Source: Actinacidiphila bryophytorum (GTDB taxonomy: Bacteria; Actinomycetota; Actinomycetes; Streptomycetales; Streptomycetaceae). From it: a stretch of 64,000 bases of DNA. Position 1 is the first letter of the stretch, and the number at the start of each line of letters is the position of its first letter. Under the pieces are notes generated by a model that was given only the letters and a program-made list of their open reading frames with translations, had not been told where the DNA came from and searched no databases. The stretch lies in contig NZ_JAFFIX010000013.1 of assembly GCF_016916835.1 (NCBI RefSeq), forward strand, positions 1 to 64,000, given 5' to 3'. A program made the position numbers and the translations under genes. Shown here one piece after another: positions 1 to 8,347 of this stretch.

Positions 1-1102
1 CGTCGTAGTCGACGGTCAAGGTGGCGGAGGCCGGGAAGGACTGGCAGGTCAGGATGTAACCCGCGTCGACCTCGGCGGATTCGAGGGCGAAGTTGCGGCG
101 CATGTCGGCCTCGCCCTCGGTGACGCGGGCGCGGCAGGTGCCGCAGACGCCGCCCTTGCAGGCGAAGGGGAGGTCGGGGCGGACGCGTTGGGCCGCGTCG
201 AGGATCGTCGCGTCGGTGGGCAGGGCCGCGGTGGAGCTGCGGCCGTCGAGGGTGACGGTGACCTGGCTGACCGGGCCGTGGGTGGTCTCGTCGGGGTGGC
301 GCAGCGGGGTGATCGGCTCGTCGTCGGCGAAGAACAGCTCGCGGTGGACCCGCTCTTCCGGGACGCCGAGGCCGGCCAGCACGCGCTGGGCGTCGGTGAT
401 CATGCCCTGCGGGCCGCACAGCCACCAGTGGTCCGCGCCGGGGACGTGGACCAGGCCGTCGATGAGTGCGGCGAGCCGGTCCGCGTCCAGCCGCCCGGAC
501 AGCAGTTCCGCCTCGCGCGGCTCGCGGGAGAGCACGTGGCCGATCTGGAAGCGGGCCGGATACGCGTCCTTGAGGTCGGCGAGGTCGTCGGCGAACATCA
601 CCGTGCCGGTGCGCCGGTTGCCGTAGAAGAGCGTGACGCGCGAGCGCGGGTCCGCGGCCAGTACGGACTCGGCGATGGACATCATCGGGGTGATCCCGGA
701 CCCGGCGGCGATCAGCACATGGTGGCCGGGGGTGCTGAGGTCCGGGGTGAAGGCACCGGTCGGCGGCAGCACCTCGACGGTGTCGCCGGGGCGCAGGCCG
801 TGCACCAGCCAGTCGGAGAACAGCCCGCCTGGCACCACCCGCACGCCGATCCGCGGCGGTGAACCGGCGGGCGAGCAGATGGAGTACGAGCGCCGCTCGT
901 CCCGCCCGTCGACGGTGCGGCGCAGGGTGAGCGACTGGCCGGGGCGGTGGGCGTACTCGGCTGCCAGCTCGCCGGGGATCTCGAAGCCGACGGAGACGGC
1001 GTCCTCGCACAGCGGGCGGACGTCGGCCACCCGCAGCGCGTGGAAGACCGGCCGGCGGCGCGGCCGTACGGCCCCGGCGGCGGCGGTGGTGGTCGGGGCC
1101 AT
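1..1102 (-). CDS. paaE: PaaE, phenylacetyl-CoA epoxidase reductase subunit (3' end outside window)
   Basis: This is the NADPH-dependent reductase that passes electrons to the diiron PaaA subunit of the multicomponent phenylacetyl-CoA 1,2-epoxidase, in the cytoplasm. The visible 367 codons begin with a ferredoxin-reductase-like FAD domain (RRSYSICSP near residue 70), then an NAD-binding domain (AAGSGITPM, WLCGPQGM), then a C-terminal plant-type 2Fe-2S domain with CKGGVCGTC and a fourth cysteine in ILTCQS. The order FAD, NAD, 2Fe-2S is typical of PaaE. The ATG overlaps the paaD stop as ATGA, indicating translational coupling. The gene runs off the left edge only a few codons before its expected end. 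Confidence 0.95.
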   Translation of the reverse strand, partial: MAPTTTAAAGAVRPRRRPVFHALRVADVRPLCEDAVSVGFEIPGELAAEYAHRPGQSLTLRRTVDGRDERRSYSICSPAGSPPRIGVRVVPGGLFSDWLVHGLRPGDTVEVLPPTGAFTPDLSTPGHHVLIAAGSGITPMMSIAESVLAADPRSRVTLFYGNRRTGTVMFADDLADLKDAYPARFQIGHVLSREPREAELLSGRLDADRLAALIDGLVHVPGADHWWLCGPQGMITDAQRVLAGLGVPEERVHRELFFADDEPITPLRHPDETTHGPVSQVTVTLDGRSSTAALPTDATILDAAQRVRPDLPFACKGGVCGTCRARVTEGEADMRRNFALESAEVDAGYILTCQSFPASATLTVDYD

Positions 1103-1614
1103 CACAGCTCCTTGACGTGCTCGAAGGGTTCGCGGCAGGCGCGGCAGCGCCACAGGGACTTGCAGGCGGTGGCCGAGAAGCGGGACGTCTCCTCGGTGTC
1201 GGCCGAGCCGCAGCGCGGGCAGCCGACCGCGAGCCGGGGAGCGCCGAGCACCAGCGGGACGGGGCCCGGGGTCCGGCGGGGCGCGGGGCCGGGCGGCGCG
1301 ATGCCGTACTCGCGCAGGGTGCGCCTGCCGTGCGCGGTGATCAGGTCGGTGGACCACGGCGGGTCGAGGACGGTGCGGATCTCCACCTTGGCGAAGCCGG
1401 CGCCGCGCAGCCTCGCGGCCACGTCGGCGCGCATCTCGGCCATCGCGGGGCACCCGGAGTAGGTGGGCGTGAGGCTGGCGACGACCGTGCCGTCGGACGC
1501 GAGCCGGACGTCCCTGAGCACCCCGAGGTCGGCGAGGGTGAGCATGGGCAGCTCGGGGTCGGGCACCTCGGCGGCGACCCGGCGGGCGGTGTGCAGCGAC
1601 GGGGCGGTCACCAC
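1102..1614 (-). CDS. paaD: PaaD, phenylacetyl-CoA epoxidase assembly protein
   Basis: PaaD belongs to the DUF59/MIP18 family and is thought to help mature the iron centres of the phenylacetyl-CoA epoxidase. The first ~100 residues form the DUF59 domain (VPDPELPMLTLADLGVLRDV and the loop YSGCPAM). The C-terminus carries a zinc-ribbon-like set of cysteines (CPRCGS and CRAC). Two GTG codons, at 1614 and 1611, are possible starts. The second overlaps the paaC stop as GTGA and lies 7 nt after GGAGG, so it may be the real one. The stop overlaps the paaE start. Confidence 0.94.
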   Translation of the reverse strand: MVTAPSLHTARRVAAEVPDPELPMLTLADLGVLRDVRLASDGTVVASLTPTYSGCPAMAEMRADVAARLRGAGFAKVEIRTVLDPPWSTDLITAHGRRTLREYGIAPPGPAPRRTPGPVPLVLGAPRLAVGCPRCGSADTEETSRFSATACKSLWRCRACREPFEHVKEL

Positions 1615-2516
1615 GTCGCCTCCGGGTGTGCGCGGGCCACGCTCTGCAACTCGGCCAGCAGCGGGGCCAGATGGCCGGTGTGCTCGCCGCGCCGCCCGGA
1701 GCCCGGCAGCGCGGGCACGGCGGGCAGGTCGAGCCCGGCGGCCGACAGCACCTGGCCGAGCACGTCCAGCGTCTCGCGCCGGACGGCGTCGGCGTCGCCG
1801 GTGTGACGGGCATCGCCGGAAGGGCCGGCCTGGTCGGCTCGCACCGCGAACGGCGGCTCGGCTTCCAGCACTTCGTCCAGGTAGGGCGCCACCTCGGCGA
1901 GCGCCGCACGCATCCTGCGGTGCGACTCCTCGGTGCCGTCGCCGAGCCGCAGCGCCCAGTCGGCGGCGTACTGCCGGTGGTAGGCCAGTTCCGCCACGCC
2001 CTTGGCCGCCACCGCGGCCAGCACCGGGTCCGCCGCGAGGGCCAGCCGGCCGAAGAGCGCGAGCCGCCAGCTGGAGAGCACCAGCAGCCGCACGACACAG
2101 AAGGCGAAGTCGGTGTCGGGCAGTTCGGCCAGCCGCACGTTGCGGAAGTCGGCGGCGTCACGGGTGTAGGCGTACGCGTCCTCGCCGCGCCCGCTGCCGT
2201 CGACCTGGCCGCAGCGGGCGTACAGCAGCCGGGCCTGGCCGAGCAGGTCGAGGCCGATGTTGGCGAGCGCGACCTCCTCCTCCAGCTCGGGGGCGCGGGT
2301 GCACCACTGGGCCAGCCGCTGCGCGCTGACGAGCGCGTCGTCGCCCAGCGCCAGGCACACGGCGGCGACTTCCGCGGGGTCCACGCCGTCGGGCACGGAG
2401 GTGTCGACGCCGTGCAGCGGGTCCTCGAAGCCGGTGCCGAACGCCCAGCGGGAGTCGCCGTCGTCGTGCCCCTCGGCGAGGGAGAGGTAGACGTGGTCGT
2501 CGGTGTCGTCGCTCAT
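1608..2516 (-). CDS. paaC: PaaC, phenylacetyl-CoA epoxidase structural subunit
   Basis: PaaC is the non-catalytic ferritin-like helical subunit that forms a heterodimer with PaaA in the phenylacetyl-CoA epoxidase. The 302-residue protein has the family opening (LALGDDALVSAQRLAQWC) and the conserved helix EEVALANIGLDLLGQARLL, followed by FCVVRLLVLSSWRLALFGRL and the helix ELAYHRQYAADWALRLGDGT. The start ATG is preceded by AGGAG at 9 nt. It lies 12 bp after paaB and overlaps paaD by 4-7 bp, within the five-gene paaABCDE operon. Confidence 0.94.
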   Translation of the reverse strand: MSDDTDDHVYLSLAEGHDDGDSRWAFGTGFEDPLHGVDTSVPDGVDPAEVAAVCLALGDDALVSAQRLAQWCTRAPELEEEVALANIGLDLLGQARLLYARCGQVDGSGRGEDAYAYTRDAADFRNVRLAELPDTDFAFCVVRLLVLSSWRLALFGRLALAADPVLAAVAAKGVAELAYHRQYAADWALRLGDGTEESHRRMRAALAEVAPYLDEVLEAEPPFAVRADQAGPSGDARHTGDADAVRRETLDVLGQVLSAAGLDLPAVPALPGSGRRGEHTGHLAPLLAELQSVARAHPEATW

Positions 2517-2528
2517 GGCGGCCGGCTC

Positions 2529-2834
2529 CTAGATGTGCGGGACGTCGTCGGGGATGTCGTAGAAGGTCGGGTGGCGGTAGACCTTGTCGGCGCTGGGCTT
2601 GAAGAAGGGGTCCTTCTCGTCGCGGGTCGAGGCGGCGATGAGGTCGGAGCGCACGACCCAGATGGACACGCCCTCGTTGCGGCGGGTGTAGAGGTCGCGG
2701 GCATGGGTGAGGGCCATGCGGTCGTCGGCGGCGTGCAGCGATCCGACGTGCACGTGGTTCAGCCCGCGCTTGCCGCGGACGAACACCTCGTACAGCGGCC
2801 AGTCCTGCCCGGCCGCGCCCTGGGTGTCACTCAT
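2529..2834 (-). CDS. paaB: PaaB, phenylacetyl-CoA epoxidase small subunit
   Basis: PaaB is the small bridging subunit of the phenylacetyl-CoA epoxidase that connects PaaAC heterodimers. The 101-residue reading frame begins [20 protein letters not shown] and contains the hallmark segments [19 protein letters not shown] and [17 protein letters not shown]. The chosen ATG overlaps the stop of paaA (ATGA), the usual actinobacterial arrangement. Longer upstream readings in this frame lie inside paaA and are not protein-like. Confidence 0.95.
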   Translation of the reverse strand: MSDTQGAAGQDWPLYEVFVRGKRGLNHVHVGSLHAADDRMALTHARDLYTRRNEGVSIWVVRSDLIAASTRDEKDPFFKPSADKVYRHPTFYDIPDDVPHI

Positions 2835-3883
2835 ACTCCGACGCCTTCCTGCTCGCGGGCCGCCTGCCCGGCCCTGGCCGCCTGCTTGGCCGCGTGGGCG
2901 GTAGCCGCCTCGCGGACCCAGGCGCCGTCCTCGTGTGCCGTACGGCGGCGGGCGACCCGCTCGGTGTTGAGCGGACCGTCGCCGCTGATCACCCGCTGCA
3001 GCTCCGACCAGTCGGGGGTGCCGAAGTCGTGCCGCCCGCGCTCCTCGTTCCAGCGCAGTTCGGGGTCGGGCAGGACGACGCCGAGCCGCTCCGCCTGCGG
3101 CACGGTCATGTCGACGAAGCGCTGCCGCAGCTCGTCGTTGCTGTGCCGTTTGATCTTCCACGCCATGGACCGGGCGGAGTTGGGCGAGTCGCCGTCGGGC
3201 GGGCCGAACATCATCAGCGACGGCCACCACCAGCGGTCCACCGCGTCCTGCACCATGGCGCGCTGGGCGTCGGTGCCGCGCATCATCGTCATCAGCAGTT
3301 CGTAGCCCTGCCGCTGGTGGAAGGACTCCTCCTTGCACACGCGCACCATGGCGCGGGCGTAGGGGCCGTACGAACTGCGGCACAGCGGCACCTGGTTGCA
3401 GATCGCGGCGCCGTCCACGAACCAGCCGATCACGCCGACGTCGGCGTAGCTGGCGGTGGGGTAGTTGAAGATGGACGAGTACTTCTGGCGACCCTCGATG
3501 AGCCGCTCGGTCAGGTCGGCGCGGTCGGCGCCCAGTGTCTCGGCGGCCGAGTAGAGATACAGGCCGTGGCCCGCCTCGTCCTGCACCTTGGCGAAGAGGA
3601 TCGCCTTGCGGCGCAGCGAGGGCGCGCGGGTGATCCACTCCCCCTCGGGCTGCATGCCGATGATCTCCGAGTGGGCGTGCTGGGCGATCTGCCGGATCAG
3701 CGTCTTGCGGTAGCCGTCGGGCATCCAGTCGCGCGGCTCGATGCGCTGGTTGCCGGCGATGGTGGCGTCGAAGCGCTCCTGGAGCAGCGGGTCGGCGGGG
3801 GCGGCACCAGGGCCGTCCCCGGGGCGGCCGTCATCCCGGCCGCCACTCCCCCGGGCGGCGCCCGGCGAGCCTTCCACTGGCAT
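2831..3883 (-). CDS. paaA: PaaA, phenylacetyl-CoA epoxidase catalytic subunit
   Basis: PaaA is the diiron oxygenase subunit that epoxidises the aromatic ring of phenylacetyl-CoA. Diiron ligand motifs are visible as DEAGH in [20 protein letters not shown] and EESFH in [16 protein letters not shown], with the substrate-pocket region [19 protein letters not shown] near the C-terminus. I chose the ATG at 3883 ([12 protein letters not shown]) because GAGGAGG lies about 5 nt upstream. An in-frame upstream ATG at 3991 would read through the operator-like palindrome. The product is 350 residues with a ~30-residue glycine/proline-rich N-terminal extension. Confidence 0.94.
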   Translation of the reverse strand: MPVEGSPGAARGSGGRDDGRPGDGPGAAPADPLLQERFDATIAGNQRIEPRDWMPDGYRKTLIRQIAQHAHSEIIGMQPEGEWITRAPSLRRKAILFAKVQDEAGHGLYLYSAAETLGADRADLTERLIEGRQKYSSIFNYPTASYADVGVIGWFVDGAAICNQVPLCRSSYGPYARAMVRVCKEESFHQRQGYELLMTMMRGTDAQRAMVQDAVDRWWWPSLMMFGPPDGDSPNSARSMAWKIKRHSNDELRQRFVDMTVPQAERLGVVLPDPELRWNEERGRHDFGTPDWSELQRVISGDGPLNTERVARRRTAHEDGAWVREAATAHAAKQAARAGQAAREQEGVGV

Positions 3884-3927
3884 GCCTGCCTCCTCGTCCC
3901 GGCCCGCAGCCCCTGCGGGCATCGCCA

Positions 3928-3945
3928 ACCGACCGTTCGTTCGGT
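3928..3945. promoter_or_regulatory. TetR-type operator upstream of paaA
   Basis: The 18-bp sequence ACCGACCGTTCGTTCGGT has ACCGA/TCGGT arms and matches its own reverse complement at 14 of 18 positions. It lies 45 bp upstream of the paaA start. A related element with the same arms sits in the paaJ-paaK intergenic region. TetR-family PaaR repressors control paa genes in several bacteria and respond to phenylacetyl-CoA. That this is a PaaR site is inference, since no paaR gene is in the window. Confidence 0.6.
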
Positions 3946-4012
3946 ACCAAGTGTGCGGATCTTTCGCCGCCGAGGCAAGCCCCCGCGGCACCGGCCCGGC
4001 GAAGACCCGTGG

Positions 4013-5236
4013 TCAGACCCGCTCCACCAGCATCGCGACCCCCTGCCCGACGCCGACGCACAGCGTGGCCAGCCCGCGGCTGCCGCCCTCGCGCTCCAGC
4101 CGGCCCAGCAGGGTGAGCAGGATGCGCGCCCCGGAACAGCCCAGCGGATGGCCCAGCGCGATGGCGCCGCCGTCGGCGTTGACCCGCTCCTGGTCGAGGC
4201 CGAGGCGGCCGATCACGGCGAGCGCCTGGGCGGCGAAGGCCTCGTTCAGCTCGACCGCGTCCAGGTCCGAGGTCTTCCACCCGGCCCTGGCCAGCGCCTT
4301 CTCGGTGGCGGGCACCGGGCCGAGCCCCATCAGGTGCGGCTGCACCCCTGCGGATGCGGAGGTGACGACACGGGCGCGCGGCGTCAGCCCGTACCGCTCG
4401 ACCGCGTCGGCGCCGGCCACCAGCAGGGCGGCGGCGCCGTCGGACAGCGGTGAGGAGGACCCGGCGGTGACGACACCGCCGTCGCGGAAGACCGTGCGCA
4501 GCGCGGCGAGCTTGTCCAGGGAGGTGCCCGGGCGCGGCCCCTCGTCGCGGGTGACCGAGCCGTCGCCGACCGGCACCGGGACGATCTCCCGGTCGAAGTG
4601 CCCGGCCTCCTGGGCGGCGACCGCCCGCCGGTGGCTGCGCAGCGCGAAGGCGTCGCTGTCGGCCCTGGTGATGCCGTCGAGCGCGGCGACCTCCTCGGCG
4701 GTCTCCCCCATCGACAGCGTCACCTTGCCCGCGTCGGCCCCCCTGCCGCCGGACGCGGCACGGTCGGCGGCGGTGAAGCGCGGGTTGGTGAAGCGCCAGC
4801 CCAGTGCCGTGTCGTGCACCTGGCCCGGCTTGGCCCAGGGGGTGCCGGGTTTGGCCATCACCCAGGGCGCCCTGGTCATGGACTCCACACCGCCGGCGAC
4901 CACCACGTCGGCCTCGCCCGAGCGGATCGCCTGGGCGGCGGAGGCGACCGCGGTCAGGCCCGAGGCGCACAGCCGGTTGACGGTGTAGCCGGGGACGGTC
5001 TCGGGCAGGCCCGCGAGCAGCACGGCCATCCGGGCGACGTCGCGGTTGTCCTCGCCGGCCTGGTTCGCGGCGCCGAGCACGACCTCGTCCACCGCACCGG
5101 CCGGGACGCCGCCACGCCGCACCGCCTCGGCGACGACGAGCGCGGCCAGGTCGTCGGGCCGCACCGGGGCGAGCGCGCCGCCGTACCGCCCCTGCGGGGT
5201 GCGCGCGCCGTCCACCAGGTAGACCTCATCGGACAT
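4013..5236 (-). CDS. paaJ: 3-oxoadipyl-CoA-type thiolase
   Basis: This thiolase most likely cleaves 3-oxoadipyl-CoA (and possibly 2,3-dehydroadipyl-CoA) to succinyl-CoA plus acetyl-CoA, the final beta-oxidation step of phenylacetate breakdown. The 407-residue protein has the nucleophilic cysteine in [10 protein letters not shown] (near residue 88), the NEAFAAQ loop, and the second cysteine in [10 protein letters not shown]. The stretch [20 protein letters not shown] is diagnostic of the PcaF/PaaJ group rather than housekeeping acetyl-CoA acetyltransferases. GAGGAGAG precedes the ATG. It lies 129 bp upstream of paaA on the same strand and is divergent from paaK. It could also serve a beta-ketoadipate pathway. 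Confidence 0.85.
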   Translation of the reverse strand: MSDEVYLVDGARTPQGRYGGALAPVRPDDLAALVVAEAVRRGGVPAGAVDEVVLGAANQAGEDNRDVARMAVLLAGLPETVPGYTVNRLCASGLTAVASAAQAIRSGEADVVVAGGVESMTRAPWVMAKPGTPWAKPGQVHDTALGWRFTNPRFTAADRAASGGRGADAGKVTLSMGETAEEVAALDGITRADSDAFALRSHRRAVAAQEAGHFDREIVPVPVGDGSVTRDEGPRPGTSLDKLAALRTVFRDGGVVTAGSSSPLSDGAAALLVAGADAVERYGLTPRARVVTSASAGVQPHLMGLGPVPATEKALARAGWKTSDLDAVELNEAFAAQALAVIGRLGLDQERVNADGGAIALGHPLGCSGARILLTLLGRLEREGGSRGLATLCVGVGQGVAMLVERV

Positions 5237-5321
5237 GGCTCTCCTCGGTGTCGGCGGGACGCGGGACGACGCTACCGCGGCACCAGTTCCTGCGGGGCGT
5301 ACGGGACATGTACTCCTCCTC

Positions 5322-5377
5322 TTGACAGGCTGCGGCGGCCCTTGCTTACGTGGCGGCACGCTAACCGAATGGTCGGT
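5322..5377 (+). promoter_or_regulatory. paaK promoter with downstream TetR-type operator
   Basis: A perfect -35 box TTGACA lies at 5322-5327, with a TTACGT-like -10 about 18 bp downstream near 5346-5351. Just after the expected start of transcription is ACCGAATGGTCGGT (5364-5377), with ACCGA/TCGGT arms like the paaA element but a 4-bp instead of an 8-bp centre. A repressor bound there would block paaK transcription. The position also fits control of the divergent thiolase. Confidence 0.55.
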
Positions 5378-5400
5378 CGGGAGACAAGGCAGGTGCATCC

Positions 5401-6687
5401 GTGGGCCAGCTGGACGACGCCGAGCGCATGACCCGCGAGGAACTGCACGCGCTGCAACTGGACCGGCTGCGGGCGACGCTGCGGCATGCGTACGCGCATG
5501 TGGAGCTCTACCGCCGCAAGTTCGACGCCGCCGGTGTGACGCCCGAGGACTGCCGCAGCCTCGCCGACCTCGCGCGCTTCCCCTTCACCACCAAGGCGGA
5601 CCTGCGCGACAGCTACCCGTACGGCATGTTCGCCGTGCCCGTGGACCAGGTGCGGCGCATCCACGCCTCCAGCGGTACGACGGGCCGCCCCACGGTGGTG
5701 GGGTACACCGAGGGCGACCTGTCGGTGTGGGCCGACGTCGTGGCGCGCTCGATCAGGGCCGCGGGCGGCCGTCCCGGCCACAAGGTGCACATCGCCTACG
5801 GCTACGGGCTCTTCACCGGCGGCCTCGGGGCGCACTACGGCGCCGAGCGGGCCGGCTGCACGGTGATCCCCGCCTCCGGCGGCATGACGGCCCGGCAGGT
5901 GCGGCTCGTCCTGGACTTCCGGCCCGAGATCATCATGGTGACCCCGTCGTACATGCTCACCCTGCTGGACGAGTTCGAACGTCAGGGCGTCGACCCGCGG
6001 TCCACCTCGCTGAAGGTGGGCATCTTCGGGGCCGAGCCGTGGACGGAGGCGATGCGCGCGGAGATCGAGGAGCGGGCGGGCCTCGACGCGGTGGACATCT
6101 ACGGTCTGTCCGAGGTCATGGGTCCCGGTGTGGCGCAGGAGTGCGTGGAGACCAAGGACGGCCTGCACGTGTGGGAGGACCACTTCCTGCCCGAGGTCGT
6201 CGACCCGCTCGGCGACGGCGTCCTGCCGGACGGCGAACGCGGGGAGCTGGTGTTCACCTCGCTGACCAAGGAAGCGCTGCCCGTCGTCCGCTACCGCACC
6301 CGCGACCTGACCCGGCTGCTGCCGGGCACCGCACGCCCGGCCTTCCGGCGGATGGAGAAGGTGACGGGGCGCAGCGACGACATGATCATCCTGCGCGGGG
6401 TGAACGTCTTCCCCACGCAGGTCGAGGAGATCGTCCTCGGCGTGCCCGGGGTGGCGCCGCACTTCCGCCTGGACCTGACCCGGCGCGGGCGTATGGACCA
6501 CATGACCGTCGTCGTGGAGGCCAGGCCCGACGCGGCGCCCGCGGACCGCGACGAGGCGGCCCGCCGTATCGCGCAGGGCGTCAAGGACGGTGTCGGCGTC
6601 ACCGTGGAGGTCACCGTCGTGGAGCCGGAGAGCCTGGAGCGCTCGGTCGGCAAGATCCAGCGCATCAGGGACCTGCGCCAGGCCTGA
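5401..6687 (+). CDS. paaK: Phenylacetate-CoA ligase PaaK
   Basis: PaaK activates phenylacetate to phenylacetyl-CoA with ATP, the entry reaction of the pathway. The 428-residue protein is the usual family length and carries the AMP-binding P-loop [17 protein letters not shown] (residues ~85-100), [12 protein letters not shown], the adenine-binding [12 protein letters not shown] (~235) and the C-terminal hinge YRTRDLTRL followed by [16 protein letters not shown]. The start is GTG with a weak AAGGCAGG upstream. An ATG 27 bp downstream ([10 protein letters not shown]) is an alternative. It is divergent from the thiolase and shares its control region. Confidence 0.96.
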   Translation: MGQLDDAERMTREELHALQLDRLRATLRHAYAHVELYRRKFDAAGVTPEDCRSLADLARFPFTTKADLRDSYPYGMFAVPVDQVRRIHASSGTTGRPTVVGYTEGDLSVWADVVARSIRAAGGRPGHKVHIAYGYGLFTGGLGAHYGAERAGCTVIPASGGMTARQVRLVLDFRPEIIMVTPSYMLTLLDEFERQGVDPRSTSLKVGIFGAEPWTEAMRAEIEERAGLDAVDIYGLSEVMGPGVAQECVETKDGLHVWEDHFLPEVVDPLGDGVLPDGERGELVFTSLTKEALPVVRYRTRDLTRLLPGTARPAFRRMEKVTGRSDDMIILRGVNVFPTQVEEIVLGVPGVAPHFRLDLTRRGRMDHMTVVVEARPDAAPADRDEAARRIAQGVKDGVGVTVEVTVVEPESLERSVGKIQRIRDLRQA

Positions 6688-6733
6688 CCTGGCGATCCGA
6701 AGCCGGGGCGGGCCGCCGGAAGCCGGGCCGGGG

Positions 6734-7348
6734 TCAGTCCAGGTGGCCGTGGTCGGCCAAAATGCGGTCGATGCGGGCGCGGTGCGCGGCCTCCCACGCG
6801 TCGAGGCTCTCGTCGGCCTCCTTGGCCAGCTTCCGCTGTGCGTCGGCCAGCACCTCGCCCGCGCGCCCGGCCGGGACGACGGCGACGCCCTCCTCGTCGG
6901 CGACCACGATGTCGCCGCTGCGGACCTCGACGCCGCCGCAGCGCACCGGCTCGCCGAGCGGCAGGACCGCCGACTTGCCGCCGGGGCAGGGGGCGATGCC
7001 GCGGGCCAGGACCGGGAAGCCCATCGCGCGGACCTCGCCGAGGTCGCGGATGACCCCGTCGATGACGAAGCCGGCGATGCCGCGCCGCTGGGCGACGGCG
7101 CAGACGTTGCCGCCGGCCACCGCGTAGTCCGTGTCGCCGGCCTCCATCACGATCACCGAGCCGGGCGCCGCCCGGTAGATGGCCGCGTGCAGCATCAGGT
7201 TGTCGCCGGGCGGGCAGCGTACGGTGAAGGCCGGTCCCCCGATCCGCGGCGCGGGTCCCCACAGCGGCCGCAGACCGGCATCCATGACCTGGCCGCGGCC
7301 CAGGACGTCGGCGAGTGTGGTCGGGGGGATCTGCTGGAATTCGCTCAC
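6734..7348 (-). CDS. RraA-family aldolase/decarboxylase-like protein
   Basis: This 204-residue protein belongs to the RraA / HMG-CHA aldolase fold, whose members cleave 4-hydroxy-4-methyl-2-oxoglutarate or decarboxylate oxaloacetate, or lack known catalysis. The signature GGNVCAVAQRRGIAGFVIDG followed by VIRD supplies the metal and substrate residues (Arg and Asp), and DNLMLHAAIYRAAPGSVIV forms the preceding conserved helix and strand. It is convergent with paaK and divergent from the AraC-type regulator, which may control it. The substrate cannot be assigned. Adjacency to paa genes does not by itself imply a role in aromatic catabolism. Confidence 0.85.
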   Translation of the reverse strand: MSEFQQIPPTTLADVLGRGQVMDAGLRPLWGPAPRIGGPAFTVRCPPGDNLMLHAAIYRAAPGSVIVMEAGDTDYAVAGGNVCAVAQRRGIAGFVIDGVIRDLGEVRAMGFPVLARGIAPCPGGKSAVLPLGEPVRCGGVEVRSGDIVVADEEGVAVVPAGRAGEVLADAQRKLAKEADESLDAWEAAHRARIDRILADHGHLD

Positions 7349-7441
7349 GTTCGCACGCTACCGGACGGTACGGGTCCCGCCCCCGCCGGGCGCGAGCGGC
7401 GGGGACGGGACCGGCGGCCCGCCCGCACTGTCCGTACCCCT

Positions 7442-7459
7442 TGTTACATTGCAGGGGTG
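7442..7459 (+). promoter_or_regulatory. Extended -10 of a probably leaderless promoter
   Basis: TGT followed by TACATT (7445-7450) forms an extended -10. Seven bases downstream is the GTG start codon at 7457, where transcription should begin. No Shine-Dalgarno sequence precedes the GTG, so a leaderless mRNA is likely. No convincing -35 is visible. Confidence 0.5.
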
Positions 7460-8275
7460 AGGGGATCGCGTCCCGGTGCCGAGGTCCGCGCCTGGCGACC
7501 GGCCGTGGCGGGGATCAGCGAGGTGCTGCACGCGAACTTCGCCGAGCACGCCTACCCGGTGCACACCCACGACACCTGGGACCTGATGCTGCTGGACGAC
7601 GGTGTCGTCGACTTCGCCCTCGACCGCAGGCGGCACGACGCGACAGACGCCGGGCGGGTCGTGCTGCTGCCGCCGGGGGTGCCGCACGACGGGCGCTCCG
7701 TCGGCGGGCTCGGCTTCCGCAAGCGGGTGCTGTACCTGTCGACCGACGTGCTGCCGGAAAGGCTGGCGGGCACCGCGGTGGACGGGCCGATCCTGCTGGA
7801 CCCCGCGCTGCACGACCGGGTGCACCTGCTGCACCAGGCACTGCGCCCGCCGGAGGACGGCGGTGACGTCCTGGAGGCCGAGTCGCGGCTGGCGTTCGTA
7901 CGCGAGAGGCTGCTGACCCACCTGGACCGGCGCCGCCCTCCCCCGCGGGACCCGGCCGACCACCGGCTGGCGGCGCGGCTGCGCGAACTGCTGGACTCCC
8001 GCGTGCAGGCCGGCCTGTCGCTGGACGAGGCGACCCGGGTGCTCCATGCCCACCCGACGCATCTGATCCGCTGCTTCACCCGGGCCTACGGGCTGCCCCC
8101 GCACACCTACCTGACGGGGCGCCGGATCGACCGGGCCAGGGCGCTGCTGCTGGCCGGCGAGCGGCCGGTCGACGTGGCCGGTGCGGTCGGCTTCTACGAC
8201 CAGGCGCATCTGAGCCGGCACTTCACCCGGCACATGGGGGTCCCACCGGCCCGCTTCGGGCGGCGCGGCGCGTAG
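7457..8275 (+). CDS. AraC-family transcriptional regulator
   Basis: This 272-residue regulator has an N-terminal cupin-like ligand-binding domain (HAYPVHTHDTWDLMLLDDG, then VVLLPPGVPHDGRS) and a C-terminal pair of helix-turn-helix motifs (SLDEATRVLHAHPTHLIRCF and VDVAGAVGFYDQAHLSRHFT, ending with the family tail GVPPARF). It should bind DNA in response to a small molecule. The GTG start matches the start of the conserved domain. It is divergent from the RraA-like gene with 108 bp between starts, so that gene is the most likely target. Confidence 0.9.
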   Translation: MRGSRPGAEVRAWRPAVAGISEVLHANFAEHAYPVHTHDTWDLMLLDDGVVDFALDRRRHDATDAGRVVLLPPGVPHDGRSVGGLGFRKRVLYLSTDVLPERLAGTAVDGPILLDPALHDRVHLLHQALRPPEDGGDVLEAESRLAFVRERLLTHLDRRRPPPRDPADHRLAARLRELLDSRVQAGLSLDEATRVLHAHPTHLIRCFTRAYGLPPHTYLTGRRIDRARALLLAGERPVDVAGAVGFYDQAHLSRHFTRHMGVPPARFGRRGA

Positions 8276-8347
8276 TCGTACGGCACGTGGTCGTACGCGG
8301 GCGTGCGCCGCCCTCAGCGGACGGCGGGGCCGGCGCCCGTGCGGGGG

